From Ptychodera flava (taxonomy: Eukaryota; Hemichordata; Enteropneusta; Ptychoderidae): DNA of 64,000 nucleotides. A program made the position numbers and the translations under genes. The stretch's first letter is position 1. Every line of letters begins with the position of its first letter. The DNA lies in assembly GCF_041260155.1 (NCBI RefSeq), contig NC_091932.1, forward strand, positions 45,043,629 through 45,107,628, read 5' to 3'. Shown one piece after another: positions 49,537-61,905 of the stretch. The notes beneath the pieces are model-generated. The model was not told where the DNA came from, did not search any database, and saw only the letters and a list, made by a program, of their open reading frames with translations.

Positions 49537-50666
49537 ACCAGAGAAAAAATCTGATAGTCCGGTTCATATGACAAGGACCAAACACAATTACCCTGAGCGG
49601 GTTCAGTGTCAGCGAAAAATATCTCTTAGGATTAGAAAATTAAGAAAGCAAATGGATGTGAATGCCATAATACTGTATTCTCCCTCGCTCACCATATTAT
49701 AGAACAGCAAACACGACAGATAAGTTCGACTTGATAAAGCTTAATGTAACTTTTGATTTATATTCAGCTATTGTAGCTCTATTCTGAACTGTTCGCGAAC
49801 AAAAGTGTTTTGTTCAGCTCCTAAAATCATGATATTCGAATGCTTAGCGTTCAACCTCTTAACATAGCGTGTAAGTGTGTAATGTTAGCCGTCATTGCAA
49901 GGCACCAGTATAAGAACGTGACATCCAGATATCCGAGCAGGTAACTTTAAAAAAAGGTGCCTACCAAAGTATTACATGTACTGAATTAATTATGTCCCAC
50001 ATATAGTGTATTCCTCGACTCTGATCTCAGCAGATAAACAATCGGCTTCTATCTCCACACACCCATCAGACAAGCGAGCATAATTTCACCTGTCCGGCCA
50101 AAAAATTATCTGCCCCAGGCGGAATCCTGTGCTTGGACCTTGTGTTTTACCGTACTTTAGGAAATAAGAATTTTACCAACTTTCTCGACCAAAATCATGG
50201 AAATACTAAAAGTTGTAACGATTAATCCATTAAAAGAGAGAAACAAACAAATATTCGAGTCGAAGAGTCGAAAATATAGGAAAATAATTATTAGTGGAGG
50301 CAATGTATGCGTATTTTCGAATATCGTTCTAATAATTCTGTACTTCACATTAACACTCGCAGTTGATAGAGAATATTTCAAGAAGGCCAATTCTTAATCT
50401 TTGGCTGTATACGTTTCACGACCAAGAAGTCGGAAGTTTAGAATTAAAATAGGCGTTGGCGGCGCTGCAGTTAAAGTCTTCGGCTCCTGGTAGTAAAACA
50501 TGTTATCAGTACGTTGGTAATACTAACAATATAATTTGCATGGCTGAGCAAAAGACTTGTCAATGTTTTTCTATATCATATTACTGGGCTTAAATATATA
50601 AAGCATCAAGTAAATCAGGCGTCCAGTCAACAACTGTGCAATATTCGTTTTAGTGCACCCAGGGGG

Positions 50667-50734
<68 letters not shown>

Positions 50735-51227
50735 CTAAGGTTCAAAATGTGACTAGGTCTCACTAGTTAAAGTTGTTGTACCTTTCTCATTTGCTTTTGT
50801 CAATTTTATACAACTATCTTTACAAATTGAGTGGCTGCAATGTTGAAGCCAAGATGGGTACATGACTGATAGCAACACTATACCGTACCTAGAAATGGTG
50901 GCAAATGTGTACATTCACGGTTTGCAAAAACGATTCAACAGGTCCGGTAAGATATACAGTATCGGCTTCACAAATTGACATCGCAACAAATGCACGTGAA
51001 GATAATTATCATTTAATTTTTTGAGGATTTCCTTTTGCATAAGCATGAGTAAAATCTACCGTGAAAATAACTTCTATCATGGCATACAAGTTTAAAATCT
51101 TTGTACTTGGTAAAGTAGATTTCTCATCCTCAAATGCTTGACTTATACTTTATAATTGCCCACAAATTCTAATTAGCAACGAGTCCAACAATTGGACTCG
51201 CCAACTCAGAGCGATAAACTTTGACAA
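49537..51227. other. Spacer downstream of gene B
   Basis: No exon could be supported. A (GA)n run lies at about 50669-50731. The rest is AT-rich. Confidence 0.55.
50669..50731 (+). repeat. (GA)n microsatellite
   Basis: About 63 bp of GA following a short G run. Confidence 0.98.
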
Positions 51228-51356
51228 TTACATCATTTTCCCAAATTTTGTCAACTCTACTTCCACTGCTCCACGTAGTACATATGGAACTCTACAAGTT
51301 TTATGAAACACTGGCTTGGCGCCTTCTTCGACACCAATATGAACATACCAGCATTC
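51228..51356 (-). CDS. Candidate terminal exon of an unidentified minus-strand gene
   Basis: After an acceptor-like 'tattttctgatag', 42 codons and a stop read as plausible protein (ECWYVHIGVEEGAKP, then FHKTCRVPYVLRGAVE), with two Cys, several aromatics and alternating hydrophobic residues, as in an extracellular beta-rich domain. It is not recognised. Phase does not match cleanly with the candidate exon at 51494-51656, so the pairing is uncertain. Confidence 0.3.
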   Translation of the reverse strand, partial: ECWYVHIGVEEGAKPVFHKTCRVPYVLRGAVEVELTKFGKMM

Positions 51357-51493
51357 CTATCAGAAAATACGTGTACATTACTGTAAGACTGAGTCAAGTT
51401 TGTCTTTCGCCTTAACGGTCAAATAACCTTTGTTTGCCAGAACAAGATAAAAGCTTACTCCAAATGAATATCTCCAGAATAATGTTGGTTCAC

Positions 51494-51656
51494 CTGGGTG
51501 GTCTACCATCATCCTTTGCACTAAAGACGTCGACACGCTGACCGTCATAACTCATGCCACCGAAATTTCTCTCTCCACAGACATAGATTGGATCTTCGGC
51601 ATAGCTTTTCAATTTAATTTTAAGATTTGTGGAATCAACTTGACATAATTCCTGTC
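51494..51656 (-). CDS. Candidate internal exon of an unidentified minus-strand gene
   Basis: It is bounded by 'gtctag' and AG-GTGAAC on the minus strand. The open frame encodes 53 residues including ELCQVDSTNLKIKLKSY and DPIYVCGERNFGGMSYDG, with two Cys and several Tyr/Gly, again resembling a secreted domain. The next candidate exon is 137 bp downstream. No family is recognised. Confidence 0.35.
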
Positions 51657-51758
51657 CTAGACAGTCGTCTGCTGACTACACAGACACTGATTTACCAATC
51701 AGTTCAAGGCTTACGTTACATGCCAAGATTGTTCTCCACCAACATGGAGAATTCTGCA

Positions 51759-52568
51759 TTAAAAATCATAAAAATTCGAATCATCACTGTCGCTTCCAGA
51801 TTTCGACTTTTTACCACTTTTGGTATCCTTGACCTTTTGTTTCGTCTTACAAAATTTCGCAAAATGACCACGTTTAGAACACTTATGACACTCAACATTT
51901 TTATGAGGGCAGTCTTTTGCGAGGTGATTATTTCCACACCTATAACACTGAACAGTTTTAGAAGAGTCACGTTTGCTTACTACTTTCGTCCCTTTGCTTG
52001 GAGTGTTCTTTCTCATTCGCAGCGACCGATCCTTTGCAATCTCCATCGACGTCGCAACTTGACACGCCCGTTGGAAGGTCATTTTCTCGTCCATGTCACC
52101 TGTGACAAATAAACTCTGGCGAATTCTTGAGTCATGCAATCCACACACGAATCTGTCCCGCATAATTCTGTTGCCACAACATTTAGGGTAATTACAATCA
52201 AGATACAGTGTCTTCAATGCTTCGATATAATCGCTCACAGATTCGCTTGACCTTTGCTCTCTTTTCATGAATTGATACGACGCAGGCATTTCCAACCTTG
52301 CTGGATGGTAGTAATCTTTCAGGCACTTCTCGAGCTCTGCCAATGTCATGTCAAGTGGGTCTGCAGGCGCCACCAGATCTTCCAATGTGGAAAAGACTTC
52401 TTGACCCACTTCATACAGAAACGCACATTTTCTTCTCTCCTCGTCTTCGATGTTGTTTGCAACGAAAAACATCGTCATCCTTCGGAAGTAGGAATCAAAG
52501 CGTTCCTTCGACTTGTCGAAAGGCCCGATCGCGATCCAGTCACCGAAGTATGCCGGGGCGGCAGCCAT
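51759..52568 (-). mobile_element. gag fossil of an LTR retroelement (two CCHC knuckles)
   Basis: The minus strand encodes a Ty3/gypsy-type gag of about 269 residues: a capsid-like region (DWIAIGPFDKSKERFDSYF at the N-terminus) and two zinc knuckles (CYRCGNNHLAKDC and CHKCSKRGHFAKFC) before an acidic/Ser-rich tail. The gag itself looks whole. No protease, reverse transcriptase or integrase was seen beside it, so the element is broken, or the gag is a retained single gene. Possible primer-binding region TGGCGACGAGG lies on the minus strand near 52940-52950. Confidence 0.8.
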
Positions 52569-52950
52569 TGTAAGTGGACTTTGCGTTACGTAAACTGTGA
52601 AGAGATTGGAGGCGTGGAACCTTGAAGTCTTTGGGTCGTGGACAGTTTTACTGTACTTGGTCCGGTTGGATGAGAATTATCGACTGCGACTAACTTTCCA
52701 AGCTGATGAAGTTCTTTGAAATTGAATTCCCGTAACTGGACCACTATCACTGCTATGATCCACAAGACTCACGTCCTATTTGGTGATGACGTGGCACTTC
52801 TGGTCTTAGAGACAGTCTGAGAACTAGAATAATATCTGCTTCCTTCACTCCGTTGTCTGCCTTCGTTTTCGCTCAAAACAACGTCCACGTTGAGTGAAAA
52901 ACGCACTTTGCAGGTAAAGGTCACTCAGGTTGTCACCTCGTCGCCACTTT

Positions 52951-53067
52951 GTAGTGTATGAATACATATAGTATAGAAGGGCAAGTGGGTCGCTGTTTTC
53001 TTGACTCACACACAGCAGAGGAGAATTTTATAACGCATGCGTACTTGACAACTATATGAGCTCCTGA
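52951..53067 (-). repeat. Possible short 5' LTR of the gag fossil
   Basis: Minus strand: a segment starting TGTATGTCAGGAGCTC and ending ATACACTACA, with TATAAAA inside, lies immediately upstream of the TGGCGACGAGG primer-site-like sequence. Short LTRs are known in Mag-type elements. No second LTR was found to confirm it. Confidence 0.35.
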
Positions 53068-55631
53068 CATACATCGTGAAACACAATGAATAGAGTGAGA
53101 GCGGTCTTATTTGACTAGTAATATGGTTACCGCACTTGAATCCAAAATCAGAAAAAAATATTGCAAAATAAAGTGCTGTAATCTTGGTAAGCGCATTCTC
53201 GCGAGCTAGAGCAATAATTTCCGCTCCGCTGACCTACGCAAAAAAAACGGGTAGCGCTGAGCTGTTGCCGTAAAGAGGCGTGTGGTTTACGACGATGGGT
53301 AAGCGAGCCATCATTATTTCGGTGTGGGGGTCGGAGGAATGGGAGGGGATCACTCAAAAAATTGAAAACTTCAAGGGGGGGGGGTCCAAATGTGGAGAGG
53401 AAGAAGGGGGTTACTCAATCTTTGGTGCAAAACAAATTTAAACACCTCTGAAATTGCACCATTGCACAAGTCAATTTCTTAAAATTTTCGATGCGAGAAG
53501 GGGGAACCCCTCTCTCGTGCTCTCCCCTTAGGGTGTTCTAATAGTTTTACCAGTAAAAAGCAAAGTGACAACACCTCTCAGATTGCACCAGACTGCACCG
53601 TCGCACACTCAATTTTTTCACAGGATCTAGGACAAAACTGAACTGTTGTGAATTCATCCTTTATTTATATCACAGAAACATATTTTAATTGACTTCAGGC
53701 TTTTCATTGGAAGCTGGCATCTGGAGAAATGACACAAGAAGGTCACCGATTTTTCATTCCTGCATATTCTTTGGTCTTGAATTTCTAGCAAACTGAGAAC
53801 TGTTTTTTTTACAATTGTTTGGTCGTTGAATATTGTGACTTAAACACTGATCATACAAAAATGTCAAAAAATACAGTGTTCAATATAATTTTCAAACAAT
53901 TTTACCAAGTGCAAAATAAATTGAAATACCTCTCAGCTTGCACCATTGCACACACCAATTTCTCGAAATTTTCTATGCGAGAGGGGCCATCCCTCTCGTG
54001 CTCTCCCCTTAGGGTGTTCTGACAGTTTTACTTTGTAAAAAAGCAAATTAAAAACACCTCTTAGATTGGACCATTGCACGCATCGATTTCTCAAAATTTT
54101 TGCGCGTAAGATAGAGACACCCCCTCTGACACTTTCCCGCTCAGCCTCTTGTGTTTTCTCCCCATGCACTTTAAATTTCTGCCCAGTCAGATATCCTAGT
54201 GAAAACCCTGTCATGATACCCATCCAAATTCAACAATACCATATGGTTGGATACTGGTTTTAGGTGAGCTTTATGTATGTATTTTCTGTCACTTTGAATT
54301 TCATTTTTGTTGGTTTCACCTTTTTCAGCCGTCATGAGATAACCGATTATAATCTAGCAGGGTACATCAGGATTTCTATACATGTCTTGGTATTAACTCT
54401 TCTAAGTGGGGGGAGTTAAGTGAAAATATCTTAGTTGGAGAGGGGGTTACTCAAATTCATCATGATTGGCAAGAGGGGGGGGGGGCTACTCGAAATTTCG
54501 GAATTCCCATGAAATTCCTCCACCCCCAGGTCGTAAATAATGACGGCTTCCTAAATATGTTTGGGCGAAAAAAATTACGGACCCTAGTCGGCGCATGCAC
54601 GGGCGATATGTGGACCATGGAGGTAGCATGTGTGGACCAAGTAGTTTTAGTGTTGAGTTAGGCTACGTTCCTACGTTCTAACACGTAGAGAAACTTTCTC
54701 GACTGTCTATGGTCCACATAATGCCCGTGGTCTTATGGCAGGCGACAAAATCATCATCTTTAAAGGGCCAGTATTTGTAATTTTGATGATTTTTTTGTTC
54801 ACCATGTATGTTTTTAACGTCAACGATAGTTTTTTTCTACTCTCTGAAGCATGTTGAATCTCCTGACTATTTCAACTGTGTCAATATATATGATAAGGAT
54901 ACACAATGTTATTGTTCACGTTTGAATTCTACTCTTGACCAGAATTCACTTGACAACAATAAACCATGCAGTATACACATGTACATAAAGGGTTGACAGG
55001 CTGATTGCTAAATATCTCAATGTGCCTTGTAGTGACGGACCTCTCCTCCGTTACGAAGTACGCACGCACACTCATAAAGGATGTGATCTTGTCATATGCC
55101 GTAACTGGTTTTAGCATTCGCCGTTGTTAGAGCGCCACCAACGCTTGAAATGTGTTGCCCATAGACAAGTTCATCAAGTTCTATTCCCATATTTTGTTGT
55201 CAATCAGCTGTACATAAAAGCCGAGTAAAGTTTTACTACAGTCTATACGGGCACTAAGACATACTTTGCAAAACAGTCGTACATATTTGTGAGTCTGCAG
55301 TGTGTTGAGGCTTTATTTATGTTCAAAACAAACGCCACTATCCAGATACGTGCCACTCGAAAGGAAAAAAAAATTACGAAAGCAATGACTCCAGCCTAAA
55401 CGGGCACTCACATCGTCAGGCACTTAGAATGAGCTGCTAGAGGTTTTTATATCTGGAAGTGGACCGGCAAATTCTTCTCGCGCTTCCGTCAAAATGAAAG
55501 AACCCCACTACCCACACAAAAATATGATGACCCCCCTTAGGAGGTGATAAATGTTTGATGAACCCCCCCCCCCCCCGACGGTACGCCATTGCTAGAGAAA
55601 AAATCAATTTCAACATTTTTCTTCTTTGTGT
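53068..55631. other. Spacer with low-copy repeats
   Basis: Related blocks of roughly 130-170 bp ('ccattgcac', 'aattttc.atgcgaga', 'ctcccctta' plus 'gggtgttct') recur at about 53450-53620, 53930-54075 and 54055-54130. Poly-G runs lie near 53375 and 54475 and a poly-C run near 55565-55576. No exon was supported. Confidence 0.55.
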
Positions 55632-56197
55632 TGTTATGTAGGTCATTTCCCCCACACTCATCATGACCTGAGTTCAATTAGTCTAGAACATTCTCAAGGT
55701 CACTGCCCTTGATGACCTCACAACCTTGAATTCAATTAGTCATGTTTGGAATGTTCTGGAAAGTTGATTAGTTGTGTAAGGGAGATAATTTTAGAACAGT
55801 AATTAGCATGTCAATAAAAGTTCTAGATTGTTCTTATATGCCTTTATAAAAGGGACGTGCTCAGCTTCCAGTCAGACTTTTGGGATCGTGTCTCTTGTGT
55901 GTTACTAAACTCCAGCAGTAGTCATTCTCAAGACTTTTCAAGACCTTCACTGCCAACGCTGGATTTATACTGTGGACTTTGTGCAGCTTCAAGCCTGCAA
56001 GGACTGTTCATTCATCCAACTGACTGTTACAACTCTGAGACTGGAGCTTTGCCGTCCCAGCTGAGATAAGTAGTCTGTACACTTTTAAAGCTTGTACTCT
56101 ATCCCTGACTTAGCAATTAGTTTTATTTTCGTAATAAATTTTGTTTAAACGTTAACTGCTGAGTTCACCCTTTTGTTCGTTTTCTCTGCACGTAACA
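55632..56197 (+). repeat. 5' LTR
   Basis: 566 bp, TGTTATG ... GTAACA, with a TATA-type TATAAAAGGG near 55853 and AATAAA near 56133. It differs from the 3' LTR by about two changes. Confidence 0.95.
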
Positions 56198-56201
56198 AAA
56201 T

Positions 56202-56219
56202 TGGGGGCTCGTCCGGGAT
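56202..56219 (+). other. Primer-binding site for proline tRNA
   Basis: TGGGGGCTCGTCCGGGAT, 18 bases, five bases after the LTR. It is the sequence complementary to the 3' end of tRNA-Pro used by murine leukaemia virus. Confidence 0.85.
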
Positions 56220-59200
56220 ACGAATATTTTGAGCCGTTTGACAACATTTTGCCTGCCCTTTCAAAACTACTGTATACTGTGAACTCAGCGAAATCAATCA
56301 TGGCGGAATTCAAGCCAGACGAATTTATGGATGACCTTGATCAGGACACATTTAATTCCCTCAGAAAAGACAACCTCATAACACTGGCCAATTTCCTTAA
56401 AGTAGAAGTCAAAAGATCTATGCGCAAGCGAGAAATTCAATTCAAGATTGCAAAACATTTAGTTAATTCTGGCCATTTTGAAGAGTCTGCCTTAAAAGAT
56501 TATGAGCCTGAGTCTTCCTTCGAACTCAAAAAATTAGAATTAGAAATTCAGGCAGATTTGGAGCATTAGAAAAAGAAAAAATACAAATGCAATTACAAAT
56601 GAAAGAAAAAGAATTGCAAATGGAAGAAAGACAGAAAGAAAAAGAAAGGCAGGAAAGATTAGAAATGGAAGAAAGACAGAAAGAGAGGGAATTGGAAATG
56701 AAAGAAAAAGAATTGCAAATGGAAGAAAGACAAAGGGAGAAAGAAAGAGAGGAAAAAGAAAAGGAAAGAGAATTAGCTGAACACCGACTGCAGTTAGAAA
56801 TGAGACGTTTAGAGCTTGGAAAGTCAGGAAAATTCTTCCCTTCAGACAATTTTGACATCACTAAGCATTTCAGGTTAGTTCCCCCTTTCCAAGAAAAGGA
56901 TGTTGATAAATATTTTCTCCATTTGAGAAAATTGCTCAGAGTCTGAATTGGCCTAAGGAGTCCTGGTCTATGCTTTTGCAGAGTGCTTTGGTGGGTAAAG
57001 CCAGAGAAATTTACATTCAGTTGTCAGTAGAGCAGGCTTCGGATTATGATTCTGTGAAGGAATTAATTCTCAAGGGCTATGAGTTGGTGCCTGAAGCTTA
57101 CCGTCAGAAATTTAGGGATTGTGAGAAGGTGAAAGATCAAACTTACGTGAATTTGCTCGAACAAAAGAACAACTGTTTGATCGTTGGTGCTCTTCGGAAA
57201 AGGTCAGTCAGAATTATGACAAATTACGACAACTTGTTTTGATTGAGGAATTTAAAAGGTGCATCCGGAGTGACATCAAGACGTTTATCAATGAACAAAA
57301 GGCAGATACATTAGAGGTTGCTGCACGTTTGGCCGATGATTATTCATTGACCCACAAATCTTCATTTCTCAGCAAACCATCCCAGTCCTTTTCCTACAGA
57401 AACAATGCAGGTAAATTTAACTCCTCCTTTTCATCCAAGAATTTTTCAAAGGACAGTAGAAAATCAAATGACAACAGTTCACAGAGTTCAAGTAACACTC
57501 CCACATCATCAGATCCCAAGTCTCAATCTCTTCTGACAAACAGTTCGGTACACTTTCTTGTAATTATTGTAAGAAAGACGGCCATTTAATGTCAGATTGT
57601 TTCAAATTGAAAAGAAAACGTGAAGGTCAAAGTGGTCAAAGTGGATCTAAGCCAACCGGCTTTATTTCTTCATCAACTCAATTAGAGTCTAATAATGTGT
57701 GCAACACATTTTCTGAGGTTAAACCCCTCTTATCCCCAATTAATGAGGTCAAGGTCAATTCTTCTCAAGATAGCATTATGGGCATTTTCGAACCATTTAT
57801 TCATGATGGTTTTATATCACTTTCTAGTGATTTTTCTTCCGCTACCCCTGTCAAAATTTTAAGAGATACTGGGGCTTCCCAGTCTCTTTTGTTGGCAGAT
57901 ACCCTGCCGTTTTCTGAAAAGTCATTTTCAGGTTCTAAAGTTCTAAAGTTCTTATTAAGGGGGTAGATTGTAATGACTACATTCCTGTTCCTCTCCATAA
58001 TGTCTATTTGTCTTCGGACTTTGTTTCTGGACCTGTGACTTTAGGTATTAGGCCTTTTTTGCCTTTTGAAGGGATTCACCTTCTTCTTGGAAACGACCTT
58101 GCTGGGGACAAGGTCATTACTAATCCACTTGTGACTGATAATCTAGTTTAGATCAAAATCCAGAGCCAATAGAGGAAGACATTCCCGGCCTTTTCCCATC
58201 ATGTGCCATTACTCGAGCCATGTCAAAGAAAACTTCTGAGAATCAAAATACTCTCAAAAATAATGTCACAGATGTTGACTTAAATGACACCTTTCTCAGT
58301 CAGGTGTTTGACACGGAGCATTCCGTTATCCCTCGTGGATTTGAAACTTCCAGTAAAACTTCTGCTGACCAAAGTCAGACATTTCTAGATCAAATCTCAT
58401 TGCAGAACAACACAAAGACCCAGATATTTTGTGTTTGTTTGACAGGGTAGATGATGAAGATAAAACTTCAGATAGCTCTGTTTCCTATTATACAAAATCT
58501 GGTATTCTCATGCGTAAATGGAGACCTCCAGATGTCTTGGTTGATGACGACTGGGCTATAAAACATCAAATTGTGGTTCCAAAGCCCTATCGTGCTGAAA
58601 TATTGCGCCTGGCCCATGAAACGCCCTGGGCTGGTCATTTGGGAGTCAGGAAAACTTATCATAAAATTCTCAGTCACTTTTATTGGCCTAATCTCAGGCA
58701 GGATGTAACACATTCTGTAAAACTTGTCACACATGTCAGATGGTAGGAAAGCCGAATCAGACCATTCCAAAGGCCCCTTTACAGCCAATTCCTGCATTTC
58801 AAGAACCATTTAGTAGGATTCTAATAGACTTTGTTGGGCCCTTACCAAAAACAAGATCAGGAAATGAGTACATGCTGACAATAATGTGTACATCAACTCG
58901 GTTCCCAGAAGCCATACCACTGAGAAATATAAAGACAAAGACTATAGTGAGAGCTTTAGTCAAATTTTTCACTTTATTTGGCCTCCCTAAATGTGTCCAG
59001 TCCGATCAAGGCTCCAACTTTATGTCTGGTATTTTTCAACAAGTAATGGATCAGCTAGGCATTAAACAGTATAGGTCATCCGCCTATCATCCAGAAAGTC
59101 AGGGTGCTCTTGAGCGATTTCATCAAACTTTGAAAAACATGATTAGGACCTACTGTTTTGACACAGAGAAGCAGTGGGATGAAGGAATTCATTTTCTGCT

Positions 59201-61328
59201 CTTTGCTGTTAGAGAGTCAATTCAAGAGTCTCTTGGTTTTGCCCATTGAGCTTGTATTTGGACATACAGTCCGTGGCCCACTTAAGCTCGTTAAAGAGAA
59301 ATTCTATCAGACGATGATGATTGTCTGAATATTTTGCAATATGTGTCAGATTTTCGTACGAAACTCTCTAAAGCATGTGAATTAGCCAGTGAAAATCTTG
59401 AGTCATCTCAGCAGTCAATGAAAACCAAATACGATAAAAACACCTCAAAACGGAAGTTTGAACCAGGTCAAAAAGTTCTTGTTCTACTTCCAATTCCTGG
59501 CAAACCACTCCATGCTCGTTACTTTGGGCCATACCTAATTGATAAGAAATTGAGTGATTTAAATTACATCATAATAACACCTGACAGGCGAAAACAAAAA
59601 CAGCTATGTCACATAAATATGCTTAAGCCATATTTGGATAGGGATAATCCTACTATAACTCAGCCTGTCAGTGCAGTCAGTTCAAACCATTATGAAGATA
59701 GTGATACTGAAACTGACTTGAGTGAAAATACTCTAAACTCAAAGCTGGGCTCGGTCAAGCTTCAGAACTCAGAAATCCTGGAGAAGCTGGAGTCTACAAA
59801 GTTGGCACACCTCCAGCCAGAACAACAACAACAGGTGAAAGAACTGCTCCACGAATATAAACACCTGTTTCAAGATGTTCCAACGAGGACAAACGTCATC
59901 TATCACGACGTTGATGTTGGGGACAGTAAGCCTGTAAAACAACATCCATACAGACTGAATCCAACAAAAGCGAAATATCTCCAGGAAGAAGTCAAATACC
60001 TGCTGGACAATGACTTTATTGAACCCAGTAAAAGTAACTGGAGTTCGCCGTGCATACTTGTTCCCAAATCAGACCACAGTTATCGTATGTGCACGGACTT
60101 TAGGAAGGTCAACACTTTAACAAAGACAGACACTTTCCCAATCCCGAGGATTGATGACTGCATCGACCGAGTGGGAAAAGCCAAGTATGTGACAAAATTT
60201 GACCTACTGAAGGGATTTTGGCAAGTCCCTCTGACGGATCGTGCTCGTGAAATATCCGCCTTTGTTACACCAGACGGATTGTTCCAGTACAAGGTGATGC
60301 CATTGGAATGAAGAACTCTCCGGCAACGTTCCAACGGATGATCACGACGATCACGAGTCATATCCGGCTAGACGGGTGTGCAGCTTACGTTGACGACGTC
60401 GTCCTGTATAGTGACACCTGGGAGGAACACATCAAGCTCATGCGGAAGTTCTTTGAGAGACTGAGCAAAGCAATGTTGACTGTCAACCTTGCCAAATCTG
60501 AGTTTGGTGGGCAAGGGTAACTTACCTCGGACATACTGTAGGACAGGGTGAGGTAAAACCTGTTGATGCCAAAATCAGTGCCATTTCAAGTTTTCCCATA
60601 CCAAACTGCAAACGACAACTGATGCGCTTTCTCGGTATGGCTGGTTACTACAGAAAATTCTGTCCAAATTTCTCCACAATTACTGAGCCTTTGACTAACT
60701 TACTTAAAAAGAAAGTAAAGTTTGTTTGGTCAGAGCAATGCCAACAGGCATTTGATACACTTAAAGCCATACTGCAAAGTGCCCCAGTGTTGTCTGCACC
60801 AGATTTCACTTTGCCATATTAGCTGTAGATGCCAGTGATACGGCAGCTGGTGCTGTTTTATTGCAAGAGGATAGTCATGGGATAGATCATCCTGTTTGCT
60901 ATTTTTCACGCAAATTTACAAATCCCAGAGAAACTACTCTACAATTGAAAAAGAGTGTTTATCTTTGATATTAGCTTTACAGCATTTTGAAGTTTATGTT
61001 ACTTCTTCAAATCAGCCAATAGTGGTTTATATTGATCACAACCCTCTGTTTTTCTGCAGAAATTTAAAGGCAAAAACAGAGATTGCTAAGATGGAGTTTA
61101 ATGTTACAGGAGTTTAATCTTGACATTAGACATATCAAAGGCAGAGACAATTAATTGCAGACTGTCTCTCTCGTATTTAGAGTTTATTGTTGTTCACTTT
61201 CAAGAAATTTTATTGTTGTTCACTTTCAAGAAACTTTACTTTAGAGTAAAACAAAATTTGAGTACTTAATCCTTTTCAAGATTACATTTGTAAAAGAAAG
61301 ATTTTTCTTTGAAAAATTTTCTTTTTTT

Positions 61329-61340
61329 GAAGAGGGGGTG
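61329..61340 (+). other. Polypurine tract
   Basis: GAAGAGGGGGTG lies directly before the 3' LTR, as expected for plus-strand priming. Confidence 0.8.
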
Positions 61341-61905
61341 TGTTATGTAGGTCATTTCCCCCACACTCATCATGACCTGAGTTCAATTAGTCTAGAACAT
61401 TCTCAAGGTCACTGCCCTTGATGACCTCACAACCTTGAATTCAATTAGTCATGTTTGAAATGTTCTGGAAAGTTGATTAGTTGTGTAAGGGAGATAATTT
61501 TAGAACAGTAATTAGCATGTCAATAAAAGTTCTAGATTGTTCTTATATGCCTTTATAAAAGGGACGTGCTCAGCTTCCAGTCAGACTTTTGGGATCGTGT
61601 CTCTTGTGTGTTACTAAACTCCAGCAGTAGTCATTCTCAAGACTTTTCAAGACCTTCACTGCCAACGCTGGATTTATACTGTGGACTTTGTGCAGCTTCA
61701 AGCCTGCAAGGACTGTTCATTCATCCAACTGACTGTTACAACTCTGAGACTGGAGCTTTGCCGTCCCAGCTGAGATAAGTAGTCTGTACACTTTTAAAGC
61801 TTGTACTCTATCCCTGACTTAGCAATTAGTTTATTTTCGTAATAAATTTTGTTTAAACGTTAACTGCTGAGTTCACCCTTTTGTTCGTTTTCTCTGCACG
61901 TAACA
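61341..61905 (+). repeat. 3' LTR
   Basis: 565 bp, nearly identical to the 5' LTR, which points to recent insertion. Confidence 0.95.

Larger units (their letters stand above)
55632..61905 (+). mobile_element. Gmr1-like LTR retrotransposon (integrase before reverse transcriptase), young but broken
   Basis: 5' LTR 55632-56197 and 3' LTR 61341-61905, flanked by the 4-bp duplication GTGT (55628-55631 and 61906-61909). Order of parts: primer site; gag (about 56.3-57.7 kb) with a long Glu/Lys/Met helical stretch; retropepsin (DTGAS near 57865, LLGNDLAG near 58090); integrase (zinc-binding HLGVRKTYHKIL near 58640, then core with DFVGPLP, QSDQGSNF, GALERFHQ to about 59230); reverse transcriptase (about 59.9-60.5 kb, YVDD near 60390); RNase H (about 60.8-61.2 kb); purine tract. 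Integrase before reverse transcriptase in a Ty3/gypsy-type sequence defines the Gmr1-like group. The reading frames are interrupted about ten times, so it is broken although the LTRs are almost identical. Confidence 0.88.
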
